Source of the DNA: an uncultured Phenylobacterium sp.
GTDB taxonomy: Bacteria > Pseudomonadota > Alphaproteobacteria > Caulobacterales > Caulobacteraceae
Length of the DNA stretch: 16,336 nt
Direction: 5' to 3'
NCBI GenBank assembly: GCA_945952355.1
Contig: CAMFIW010000013.1
Span: forward strand, 1-16,336
Under the pieces are notes generated by a model, which was given only the letters and a program-made list of their open reading frames with translations, made no database searches and was not told the DNA's origin. Positions 1 through 6,936 of the stretch are shown piece after piece; position 1 is the first letter of the stretch, and each line of letters starts with the position of its first letter. Both the position numbers and the translations under genes were made by a program.

Positions 1-45
1 GATCATGCCTAGTCTCGTGGGCTCGGAGATGTGTATAAGAGACAG
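1..45 (+). other. Illumina Nextera i7 (N706) adapter, untrimmed, non-genomic
   Basis: Bases 1-3 (GAT) match the end of the P7 stem, 4-11 (CATGCCTA) match the Nextera N706 i7 index as it appears in the primer, and 12-45 match the 34-base Nextera read-2 transposase adapter. That adapter ends with the 19-bp Tn5 mosaic end AGATGTGTATAAGAGACAG at 27-45. Genomic sequence starts at about 46. On the minus strand the crotonase frame reads straight through the adapter, adds CLLYTSPSPRD and stops at 9-11, so any protein from this contig ending that way is an artefact. The match is from memory of the published oligonucleotides and is exact over all 45 bases. Confidence 0.97.
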
Positions 46-581
46 GTATAGGTGAGCTCGCGGGCGACATCGTCGCGGACGAGGCGCTTCATCAGCACCA
101 GCCCGGCCATGTCGGGCACCAGGCCCCACTTGATCTCCATGACCGACATGCGGGTGTCGGCGGTGACGAAGCGGATGTCGGCGCCCAGGGCCAGCTGGAA
201 GCCGCCGCCGAAGGCCACGCCATGGATCGCCGCGATCACCGGCACGGCCTGTTCGCGCCAGACCATGACCGCGTGCTGGGCGCGGTTGGAGCCGCCCGGC
301 GTGCGGTTGGCGGTGACCAGGCTCTCACCGGTCGAGGACTGGCCGCCCGAGCGCTCGCCCGAGGCCATCTTGCCGAAATTGCCCATGTCGAGGCCGGCGC
401 AGAAGGCGCGGCCTTCGCCGCTGAGCACGATGGCGCGCACGCCCTTCTCGGTCTTCAGCCGCTCGCCGGTCTGGACCAGGGCCGCGAACATGGCGTCGTC
501 CAGGGCGTTCATCTTGTCCGAGCGGATGAGCTGGACGTCGGCGACGCCGTTCTCGATCGTGACGCGGATACGGTCTTCCAT
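46..581 (-). CDS. Crotonase/enoyl-CoA hydratase family protein, 3' part missing
   Basis: Crotonase-fold enzyme acting on a CoA thioester, probably hydratase or isomerase in fatty-acid or related catabolism. About 179 residues are present out of a usual 260-270; the C-terminal third is lost at the adapter junction (45/46). Visible motifs are NALD (25-28), the oxyanion-hole segment FCAGLD (60-65), GVAFGGGFQLALGADIRF (121-138) and MEIKWGLVPDMAG (148-160). Residue 129 is Gln where rat enoyl-CoA hydratase has catalytic Glu144. Glu149 aligns with Glu164, and Asp157 sits eight residues later, as in dienoyl-CoA isomerase. It resembles the PRK07509-type subgroup, which carries the same VPDMAG segment. 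ATG at 579-581 has an AGAGGA ribosome site overlapping the stop of the GST gene only 11 nt upstream, so the two are probably co-translated. The family is sure; the reaction is not. Confidence 0.9.
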
Positions 582-592
582 GGTCTGGTCCT

Positions 593-1504
593 CTAGCTCG
601 CCGCGACGACGACAAAGCCGGCGCGGGGGAAATGCAGGTTCAGGCGGCCGAGGTCCTCGACCTCGCGGGCGATGACGACGCGCTCCGGCGTCGCAGCCAC
701 CAGAGCGCCCGGGATCGGGTCGCGGCCGTAGTCGTCGGCCATCACCACCACCGGCGCGCCGGGCTCGAGGCCCAGCGGATCGCCGCCGTCGTGGGCGGGC
801 GCCAGGGCGGGCTCGGAATTGCGGGCGATCTCCAGGGCCTCGGCGCCGGTGATCTCGGTGCGGGTCCCGTGGCCGGCGGCGGCCATGCGCTCGCGCCAGC
901 CCTCCAGCCGCGAATAGCCCTCGGTGAGCTTGGCATAGGTCTGCGGCAGGGCGCCGTGCAGCCACCAGATGTTCATGTAGGCGGCGATGTCGACGAGGCC
1001 CGGCGCACGGCCGGTCAGATAGGGCGCGGAGGCCAGGCCCTGGTCGATCCAACCGGCATGAGCGCGCCATTGGCTGCGCATGGGCGGGGCGGCGCGGGCC
1101 ATGGCCTCGACGTCGAACGGACGGCCCGACAGCTTCTCGCGGTCGTCCATGAAGGCCTTGGGCGTCATGTGGCCGATCTCGCCGAAGATCACCGGCACGG
1201 TGGCGCCGAAGAACAGCCGGTCGGCCCAGAGGTTCACCGCCCAGCCGAGGCCCAGCGCCATCGGCGGATCGGGCACGCGCCGCTCGATCTCGGCCAGGAT
1301 CACCTGGCTGTCGCAATAGACGTCGGCGCCGATCTGCATCACCGGGGCGCGGCGATAGCCCCCGGTCAGCGGGACCAGGTCGGGCTTGGGCATCATGTTG
1401 GGGGTGCGGACCGACGACCAGGCCATGTCCTTCAGACCCAGCATCACCCGCACCTTCTCGGAGAAGGGCGAGGCGTCGTAGTGGTGCAGGATCAGGCCGC
1501 TCAT
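593..1504 (-). CDS. Glutathione S-transferase family protein with C-terminal extension
   Basis: A 303-residue cytosolic protein. The N-terminal thioredoxin-like GST domain has YDASPFSEKVR (9-19), with a candidate catalytic Ser12 or Ser15, the cis-proline segment RRAPV (51-55) and the glutathione-contacting pair Asp65-Ser66 (CDSQVI). The helical C-terminal GST domain follows, with PYLTGRAPGLVDIAAY (161-176) holding the usual N-capping Asp. Normal GSTs end near residue 210. This one has about 90 extra residues, predicted beta-rich, with VVVMADDYGRDP near 252-263 and NLHFPRAGF near 289-297. The start is ATG at 1504, preceded by GGGGAG with a suitable gap; an upstream GTG at 1516 overlaps that ribosome site and is unlikely. 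It sits 81 nt after the symporter gene and 11 nt before the crotonase. Substrate is unknown. Confidence 0.88.
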   Translation of the reverse strand: MSGLILHHYDASPFSEKVRVMLGLKDMAWSSVRTPNMMPKPDLVPLTGGYRRAPVMQIGADVYCDSQVILAEIERRVPDPPMALGLGWAVNLWADRLFFGATVPVIFGEIGHMTPKAFMDDREKLSGRPFDVEAMARAAPPMRSQWRAHAGWIDQGLASAPYLTGRAPGLVDIAAYMNIWWLHGALPQTYAKLTEGYSRLEGWRERMAAAGHGTRTEITGAEALEIARNSEPALAPAHDGGDPLGLEPGAPVVVMADDYGRDPIPGALVAATPERVVIAREVEDLGRLNLHFPRAGFVVVAAS

Positions 1505-1585
1505 AGGTCTCCCCACCGCGGTCTTCAGCAGCCGCGCGGGCTTACGCTGTCACGGATCCGGGCCCGCGGAAACCGTGCCCCAACG

Positions 1586-3031
1586 TCAGGAGCGCTTGGC
1601 GTCTTCGGCCAGGATCGGGATGGCCGGCTGGCCGGAGACCGCTTCGAGGATCGGCGCCTCCTCGTAGAGCGCAGCGCCCTGGGCGGCGTCGCGGCGTTCC
1701 AGCTCCGCACGGATCTCGGCATGGCGCGCGGCGTCCAGCTTCCAGCCGGCCACGCAGGCGCCGCCCAGCATCACGAAGAAGATCGGGCCGGCGATATAGA
1801 CCCATTCCAGCCGGTGAATGGCGTCCGGCGTGTTGTGGTATCCCTCCTTGGCCACGTAGCCGAGCCAGCCCAGCAGCGGGAAGGTCAGGCCGATCGAGAA
1901 GGCGGTGGCGATCTTGGAGGCCAGGGTGTTGAGCGCGTAGATCAGGCTGATCCGCTCCTGCCCCTGCTCCAGCCGCACCTGGTCGCCGACGTCGGCCAGC
2001 ATGGCGCGGATCATCAGGTCGAAGCCGGCGGCCATGAAACCGCACCAGAACATCACCGGCATGCCGGCGATCATGTCGCCCTTGGGGATCAGCATCACCG
2101 TGCAGAGGCCGAGCGAATAGGCCGTCGAGGTCAGCATCAGGGTGCGATGCTTGGAGAGCCGGCGCGCGATCACCGCCGTCAGCGGCGCGCCGACGATGCC
2201 GGCTAGGACGTAGATCAGGAGCAGGACCGAGGCGACGCCGGTCGTGTAGCCGCGCGATTCCACGAAGAAGAAGAGGTAGAGCGCGCTCATCCAGCCCGGC
2301 CCGAGCGTCAGGCACATCTGGGCCAGGAACAGGCGCAGCAGGTCCGGCTTCACCACCAGGCTGAGATAGTCGGACATGCGGAAGGGCTCGCCCGCCGCGT
2401 CGACCGTGATCGGCTCGCGGGTGCGCAGCACGCAGACGCCGATGGCGATCGGGGTCACCACCAGCACCGCCCAGCCCATGTCCTGCACGGCGGTCGCGTC
2501 GGAGCGGCCGATGTATGGCGCGATGATGGGGATCACCAGGACCAGGACGGCGCCGATGACGCCGAGCATGGCGACCACGCCGAAGACCCGGCTGCGCTCG
2601 TGGTACTCGGTCGCGAGATTGGCGCCCCAGGCCGAGTGACCGAGGCCGAGGATCGAGGTGGCGAAGTAGTAGATCAGCAGCCAGGCGATCAGGTAGCCCA
2701 TGCCGATGCCGCTGGGCGCAAGGAACAGGGCGTAGACCGACAGCATCAGGATCGGGGCCCCGATCGCCATCCAGAAGCGGTAGCGGCCGAACGGCGTCTT
2801 GGTGCGGTCCATCGCGACGCCCAGCACCGGGTCGACGAACACGTCGATCAGGCGGACGGTCATCCAGGCGCCGCCGACGACGGCCAGGCTGACGCCCAGG
2901 TGGCTGGCGAAATAGGGAGGCAGGTAGACCGCGACCGCCACGGCCAGGCAGCCCAGCGGGAAATTGGCGATGGAGAATCCGAAGATGGTCGACAGGGACA
3001 GCCGCCCCGCCGTCGCCGCGTTCGCGCTCAA
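1586..3031 (-). CDS. MFS sugar/cation symporter of the GPH (MelB-like) family
   Basis: A 481-residue inner-membrane secondary transporter with about twelve hydrophobic segments. The family signature lies at 61-85: Asp63 and Asp67 are spaced like the cation-site aspartates Asp55 and Asp59 of E. coli MelB, followed by PVLGVAMDRTKTPFGRYR. This supports Na+ or H+ symport of a glycoside, pentoside or hexuronide, though many alphaproteobacterial members have unknown substrates. The C-terminal tail of about 50 residues is cytosolic and charged. The start is TTG at 3031, placed 8 nt after GGGGAG; the ATG at 3039 abuts that site and meets a stop after three codons. The gene is preceded by 95 nt after the thioesterase stop, where its own promoter could lie. 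No glycosidase or sugar regulator is in the window, so the substrate cannot be inferred. Confidence 0.9.
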   Translation of the reverse strand: MSANAATAGRLSLSTIFGFSIANFPLGCLAVAVAVYLPPYFASHLGVSLAVVGGAWMTVRLIDVFVDPVLGVAMDRTKTPFGRYRFWMAIGAPILMLSVYALFLAPSGIGMGYLIAWLLIYYFATSILGLGHSAWGANLATEYHERSRVFGVVAMLGVIGAVLVLVIPIIAPYIGRSDATAVQDMGWAVLVVTPIAIGVCVLRTREPITVDAAGEPFRMSDYLSLVVKPDLLRLFLAQMCLTLGPGWMSALYLFFFVESRGYTTGVASVLLLIYVLAGIVGAPLTAVIARRLSKHRTLMLTSTAYSLGLCTVMLIPKGDMIAGMPVMFWCGFMAAGFDLMIRAMLADVGDQVRLEQGQERISLIYALNTLASKIATAFSIGLTFPLLGWLGYVAKEGYHNTPDAIHRLEWVYIAGPIFFVMLGGACVAGWKLDAARHAEIRAELERRDAAQGAALYEEAPILEAVSGQPAIPILAEDAKRS

Positions 3032-3122
3032 CCGTTCATCTCCCCGTCCCTCCGCCCCGCATGGCGACGTTCTGTTGTCTTACGCCAATGAGCGGCTTTG
3101 CGACGCGCAGGGCAAGTGAACT

Positions 3123-3137
3123 GTTATCAACGATAAC
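3123..3137. repeat. Perfect inverted repeat GTTATC-AAC-GATAAC
   Basis: Six-base arms with a 3-base spacer, in A+T-rich sequence that stands out from the GC-rich surroundings. It overlaps the stop codon of the thioesterase gene and lies about 92 bp upstream of the symporter's TTG. The size and symmetry fit an operator (for example LacI- or GntR-type), but no regulator gene is nearby. No T-tract follows it on the minus strand, so it is not a typical terminator. Confidence 0.35.
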
Positions 3138-3957
3138 GGATCAGCGCTTCCTGTGTAGCCGAAGCCACGAGCCGCCCGTCCTCGGTGAAGATCGAGCCGC
3201 GGTTGAAGCCGCGCCCGCCCGAGGCCGAGGGGCTGTCCTGCACATAGAGGTGCCACTTGGAGAAGTCCGACGGGTGGTGGAACCACAGGGCGTGGTCCAG
3301 GCTGGCCACCTGCAGGCGGCCGGAATCCCACGAGACCTCGTGCGGGCGCAGCGAGGCGTCCAGCAGGGTCATGTCGGAGGCGTAGGCGAGCGCGCACTGG
3401 TTGACCCAGGTCTCCTCGCCCACTGACTGGCGGGCGCGGAACCAACACATGTCGATCGGCGGCAGCTTGCCGACGAAGCCGTGCGGGACCGGCGCGCAGG
3501 GGCGCACCTCCACCGGCCAGATGCGGCGGCTCTCCGGTGCGAGGCCCGCCTCGGCGCGCAGCTCTTCCTCGTTCTTCAGCCCCTCCGGCTTGGGCGGCGG
3601 CGGCATCTGCAGCTGGTGCTCGAAGCCCGTCTCCGGCACCTGGAACGAGGCGGCCAGATTGAAGATCTGCTTGCCGGCCTGGATCGCCACCACGCGGCGC
3701 ACCGAGAAGGAACCGCCGTCCCGGGCGCGGTCCACCTGGAACAGAATGGGGATCTTCGGATCGCCCGGCCGGATGAAATAGGAATGCAGCGAGTGGCAGA
3801 TGCGCCCCTCGATGGTGCGGTAGGCGGCCGAGAGCGCCTGGGCCACCACCTGGCCGCCGTAGATGCGGCGGTTTCGGTCGTCGGGCGGGGTGAAGCCGCG
3901 GAACAGGTCGAGGTCGAGCGCCTCGAGGCTGAGGATGTCGACGAGCTCGTTGGACAT
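3127..3957 (-). CDS. tesB: Acyl-CoA thioesterase II (TesB-type, double hotdog)
   Basis: Hydrolyses acyl-CoA to free fatty acid and CoA in the cytosol. At 276 residues it has normal length for TesB, with two hotdog folds: the first around GGQVVAQALSAAYRTI (34-49), the second in the C-terminal half. The catalytic trio of E. coli TesB (Asp204, Thr228, Gln278) aligns with Asp195 (AYASD), Ser219 (VASLDHALWFH) and Gln269 (ATQEALI). Ser for Thr is common in the family, including human ACOT8. The start is ATG at 3957, with AAGGCGGAG inside the end of rmlC. The rmlC stop lies 2 nt upstream (TGACCATG), so translation is probably coupled to a sugar-epimerase gene with no obvious functional link. Its stop lies within a small inverted repeat. 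Confidence 0.94.
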   Translation of the reverse strand: MSNELVDILSLEALDLDLFRGFTPPDDRNRRIYGGQVVAQALSAAYRTIEGRICHSLHSYFIRPGDPKIPILFQVDRARDGGSFSVRRVVAIQAGKQIFNLAASFQVPETGFEHQLQMPPPPKPEGLKNEEELRAEAGLAPESRRIWPVEVRPCAPVPHGFVGKLPPIDMCWFRARQSVGEETWVNQCALAYASDMTLLDASLRPHEVSWDSGRLQVASLDHALWFHHPSDFSKWHLYVQDSPSASGGRGFNRGSIFTEDGRLVASATQEALIRYR

Positions 3958-3959
3958 GG

Positions 3960-4517
3960 TCAGAACTCCGCCTTGGGCATGTCCTTCAGGCGCGGCAGCA
4001 CCCTGTCCTTGTCGGACAGGACGGCGTCGCCCGCCTTGACCGGCCAGTCGATGGCGAGGTCGGGATCGTCCCAGGCCACGCCGCCTTCGAGGGTCGGCGC
4101 ATAGTCGCCGTCGACCTTGTAGGCCAGCATGGTGTCGTCGGTGATCGTGCAATAGCCGTGGGCGAAGCCGCGCGGGATCAGCAGCTGCTCGCCGCCTTCG
4201 GCGGTCAGTCGGTGGCCCACCCACCGGCCATAGGTCGCCGAGCCGGGACGCACATCGACCGCCACGTCGTAGATCGCGCCGGCCAGCACGCGCACCAGCT
4301 TGGCCTGGGCGTGCGGCGCCTTCTGGAAGTGCAGGCCGCGCACCGTGCCGGCGCGGGCGTTGAAGGCCTGGTTGTCCTGCACGAAGTCGTGGCTGAGGCC
4401 GGCCGCCTCCAACGCCTTCTTGCTCCAGGTCTCCGTGAACCAGCCGCGCGCATCGCCATGGCGCTTCGGCGTGATAAGCAGGACCTCGGCAATGGCCAGC
4501 GGCGTGAACGTCGTCAT
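3960..4517 (-). CDS. rmlC: dTDP-4-dehydrorhamnose 3,5-epimerase
   Basis: Epimerises C3 and C5 of dTDP-4-keto-6-deoxy-glucose, the third step of dTDP-L-rhamnose synthesis, feeding O-antigen, capsule or other surface glycans. It has 185 residues, the usual length, in a cupin fold. Visible are RGWFTETW (24-31), DNQAFN (48-53), the catalytic His63 in GTVRGLHFQ, the catalytic Tyr133 in LAYKVDGDYAP, Asp169 in the LSDKD motif (partner of the His in the Salmonella enzyme), and IPRGFAHGY (114-122). The start is ATG at 4517 with GAGG 5 nt upstream; the frame stays open upstream but has no better site. It is divergent from a rhamnosyltransferase-like gene and coupled to tesB. rmlA, rmlB and rmlD are absent from the window and must lie elsewhere. 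Confidence 0.95.
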   Translation of the reverse strand: MTTFTPLAIAEVLLITPKRHGDARGWFTETWSKKALEAAGLSHDFVQDNQAFNARAGTVRGLHFQKAPHAQAKLVRVLAGAIYDVAVDVRPGSATYGRWVGHRLTAEGGEQLLIPRGFAHGYCTITDDTMLAYKVDGDYAPTLEGGVAWDDPDLAIDWPVKAGDAVLSDKDRVLPRLKDMPKAEF

Positions 4518-4549
4518 GGGACCTCGAAGGGTTTGGAGTGTTGCGAGCG

Positions 4550-5572
4550 ATGGCGCGGGAAGGCGCGAAAGACAAGCCCGCAAAGCCGCAGGTCAGCGTC
4601 CTGGTGCTCGCTTATGAGAGCGGCCCGCTGCTGGCCGAATGCCTCGACAGCCTGAAGGCCCAGACCTTCGCCGACCATGAGGTGGTGCTGGTCGATAACG
4701 CCTCGACCGATGGCGCGCCCCAGGCCGCCGCCGCCGCGCATCCCGAGGCGGTGTTCGTCGAGGCCGGCGCGAACCTCGGCTTCGCGGCGGGCATGAACCT
4801 CGCCGCGCGCCGCGCTGAGGGCCGCTGGCTCGCCCTGCTCAATCCCGATGCGGTGGCCGACCCGGAATGGCTGGCCCGCCTGATGGCGGCGGCGCAAGCC
4901 TATCCAGAGGTTCGTTGCTTCACCTCCCGCCAGCTTCTGGCCGAGGACCCCAGCAAGCTGGACGGCCTGGGCGACGCCATGTCGATCTCGGGCTTTCCCT
5001 GGCGCGGGGGATATCGCCATGCCGATCCGGGCCCGCTTCCGACCTCGGAGGTGTTCTCCGCCTGCGGTGGGGCGATGATGATCGAGGCGGCCCTGTTCAA
5101 GGCCATGGGCGGTTTCGACGAGCGGCTGTTCTGCTACGGCGAGGACGTCGACCTTGGATACCGGCTGCGGCTGGCCGGCGAGCGAACGCTGCTGGTCCCT
5201 GACGCGGTGGTGCGCCACCACGGCGGCGCCTCCTCCGGGGGGCCGCGCTCGGACTTCGCCGTCTTCCACGGCACCCGCAACCGGCTGTGGGTCTATGTGA
5301 AGGACACTCCGCCCCTGCTCCTGTGGCTCAGCCTGCCGATGCACGTCCTGGCCACGATCACCCTGTTCGCCCGTCACGCCACGCGCGGCGAGCTGGCGGC
5401 CCCGATGCGGGGCCTGATCGCCGGGCTGAAGGGTCTGGGTGTCGCGCTCGAGGCCCGCCGCGAGACCCAGCCGAAGCGCAGGGTCGGCTCCTGGGCCATC
5501 GCCCGCGCCATGGCCTGGAATCCGCTGGACCTGCTGCTCCGGCGCTGGGTCTTGAAGCGTTTGAAAGCTTGA
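4550..5572 (+). CDS. GT2 family glycosyltransferase (rhamnosyltransferase/WbbL-like)
   Basis: Transfers a sugar from a nucleotide donor during surface polysaccharide assembly, in the cytosol or at the inner face of the membrane. It has 340 residues from ATG. The GT-A domain begins with VSVLVLAYES (15-24) and VVLVDNASTDG (45-55). NLGFAAGMN (75-83) and the divalent-metal motif LNPDA (97-101) follow, then the acceptor-site signature GGFDERLFCYGEDVDLGYRL (187-206). The C-terminal part contains a hydrophobic stretch at about 255-275, possibly membrane-associated. Start choices are GTG 4538 (6 nt after AAGGG), TTG 4541 or ATG 4550 (11 nt after GGAG). I chose ATG because the extra residues are not conserved, but GTG is possible. 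The neighbour rmlC makes the dTDP-rhamnose precursor, so rhamnose is the likely donor sugar; that is inference. Confidence 0.9.
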   Translation: MAREGAKDKPAKPQVSVLVLAYESGPLLAECLDSLKAQTFADHEVVLVDNASTDGAPQAAAAAHPEAVFVEAGANLGFAAGMNLAARRAEGRWLALLNPDAVADPEWLARLMAAAQAYPEVRCFTSRQLLAEDPSKLDGLGDAMSISGFPWRGGYRHADPGPLPTSEVFSACGGAMMIEAALFKAMGGFDERLFCYGEDVDLGYRLRLAGERTLLVPDAVVRHHGGASSGGPRSDFAVFHGTRNRLWVYVKDTPPLLLWLSLPMHVLATITLFARHATRGELAAPMRGLIAGLKGLGVALEARRETQPKRRVGSWAIARAMAWNPLDLLLRRWVLKRLKA

Positions 5573-5605
5573 GGCCCTCCCCCAACGGTGGAGGAAGTGG
5601 TGTCG

Positions 5606-6784
5606 CTATTCGCCCGCCGCGGCCCAGTCGACCAAGCGGGCCATGAAGGCCGCGCCGCGTTCCATCTGACTGAGCTCGACGAATTCGTCCGGCTGGTGGG
5701 CCTGGTCGATGGAGCCTGGGCCGCAGATCACTGTGGAGAAGCCGGCGCCCTGGAACTGACCGGCCTCGGCGGCGAAGGCGACCACGCGCGGCGGGCCGTT
5801 GTCGCCGGCCAGGCGGCGCGCGAAGGCTTCGGCCACGCCGCCCTCCTCGGGATTCAGGGGCGGGGTGTTGGAGCGGCGCTCCAGCGCCACGCCGCATTCC
5901 GGGAACCGCGCCTTGAGGGCGGCGTCCATCTCCCGCACCTCGGCGTAGAATCCGGCCAGGATTTCATCGGGGTCGAGCCCGCCCTGGCAGCGCAGGTCGA
6001 ACAGGAACGAGCATTCCCGCGCCAGGATGTTGCCGGCGGTGCCGCCGTTCACGACCCCGATGGTCAGGGTCGCGTGCCTGGGCGTGAAGGGCGAGGCGGG
6101 GTCGGCCTCCCGCTCCAGCTTCGCCGCCAGGTCGGACAGCGTGGCCATCAGCTTCACCGCCTCCATGATCGCCGAGGCGCCGAGCTGGGTCTGGCTGGAA
6201 TGGGCCTCGTGGCCGGTGACGGTGACCTTGAAGGTCGAGATGCCCTTGTGGCCGCGCACCGCCTCCATGTTGGTGGGTTCGCCGACCACCACGAGCGCCG
6301 GCCGGGGCAACTCGGCGGCGATCACCCTGATCATGTCCGGCGCGCCCAGGCAGCCGATCTCCTCGTCATAGGAGAAGGCAAGATGCACCGGCTTCTTGGG
6401 GCTGACCGCCAGGATGTCGGGCGCGGCGGCCAGCGCCAGGGCCAGGAACCCCTTCATGTCGCAGGTCCCGCGCCCAAACAGGCGCGAACCGCGCTGCTCG
6501 ACCTTGAACGGATCGGAGCTCCAGGCCTGGCCGTCCACCGGCACCACGTCGGTATGGCCCGACAGCACCACGCCGCCCTCGATGGCGGGCCCCAGGGTGG
6601 CGATCAGGTTGGTCTTGGTCCCCTCGGCGTTCGGCACGCGACGATGGCCGACGCCGAGATCGTCGAGATAGGCCTCCACCCACTCGATCAGGGCCAGATT
6701 GGAAAGACGCGAGGTGGTGTCGAAAGCGATCAGCTTCGACATCAGGTCGAGGGCGCGCGGGGTCAGGTCTTGGGCGGAGGACAT
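5606..6784 (-). CDS. argE: Acetylornithine deacetylase (M20 metallopeptidase family)
   Basis: Removes the acetyl group from N2-acetyl-L-ornithine to give ornithine and acetate in the arginine pathway; a cytosolic two-metal enzyme. It has 392 residues, typical of ArgE. Metal and catalytic residues are His77 and Asp79 (SGHTDVVPVDG), Asp109 (GRGTCDMKG), the Glu141-Glu142 pair (YDEEIGCLGA), Glu169 (GEPTNM) and His363 (GSIDQAHQPDEF). The dimerisation (lid) domain runs from about 178 to 290. The CGPGSIDQAHQPDEFVE end is characteristic of ArgE rather than DapE, though related M20 amidohydrolases cannot be fully excluded. ATG 6784 is preceded by AGGGTGG. It converges on the glycosyltransferase gene with 33 nt between stops, where only a weak 5-bp stem is visible. 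Confidence 0.92.
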   Translation of the reverse strand: MSSAQDLTPRALDLMSKLIAFDTTSRLSNLALIEWVEAYLDDLGVGHRRVPNAEGTKTNLIATLGPAIEGGVVLSGHTDVVPVDGQAWSSDPFKVEQRGSRLFGRGTCDMKGFLALALAAAPDILAVSPKKPVHLAFSYDEEIGCLGAPDMIRVIAAELPRPALVVVGEPTNMEAVRGHKGISTFKVTVTGHEAHSSQTQLGASAIMEAVKLMATLSDLAAKLEREADPASPFTPRHATLTIGVVNGGTAGNILARECSFLFDLRCQGGLDPDEILAGFYAEVREMDAALKARFPECGVALERRSNTPPLNPEEGGVAEAFARRLAGDNGPPRVVAFAAEAGQFQGAGFSTVICGPGSIDQAHQPDEFVELSQMERGAAFMARLVDWAAAGE

Positions 6785-6855
6785 GCTCGGCCACCCTAGC
6801 CGGCTCCAGTCGGGGGCCCAAGCGCCGCCGCGCTCGGGCCGGCCTACAACGCAAG

Positions 6856-6873
6856 GGTGAATGCAAGTTCACC
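6856..6873. promoter_or_regulatory. Perfect dyad GGTGAA-N6-TTCACC, candidate operator
   Basis: An 18-bp element with perfect 6-base arms in the 152-bp gap between divergent argE and the small gene at 6937. It lies about 72 bp from the argE start and 64 bp from the small gene's start, a position suited to control of either. No regulator gene is adjacent, and I do not recognise the motif as a known box (it is not the alphaproteobacterial LexA GTTC-N7-GTTC). The rest of the gap shows no clear -35/-10 pair. Confidence 0.4.
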
Positions 6874-6936
6874 ATCTGTCTTATCCGGTGCTTCAGCGCG
6901 GCCGCTTAGCTTGACCTTGAATGGGAGGGCTCCCTG

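Noticed and set aside
27..45. Tn5 mosaic end that could mark a natural Tn5/IS50 insertion
   Set aside because: It is flanked on one side by the exact Nextera read-2 adapter and an i7 index, and no transposase sequence is present; it is a library artefact.
632..2206. Long plus-strand open frame (524 codons) opposite the GST and symporter genes
   Set aside because: The product is low-complexity, rich in Arg, Gly, His and Gln, and antisense to two recognisable genes; a typical shadow frame of high-GC DNA.
5573..5605. Possible bidirectional terminator between the glycosyltransferase and argE
   Set aside because: Only a 5-bp CCTCC/GGAGG stem with a long loop and no T-tract; too weak to call.
5588..6799. 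Plus-strand open frame of 403 codons opposite argE
   Set aside because: No family resemblance, His/Gly/Gln-rich composition, and argE on the other strand has all its catalytic residues.
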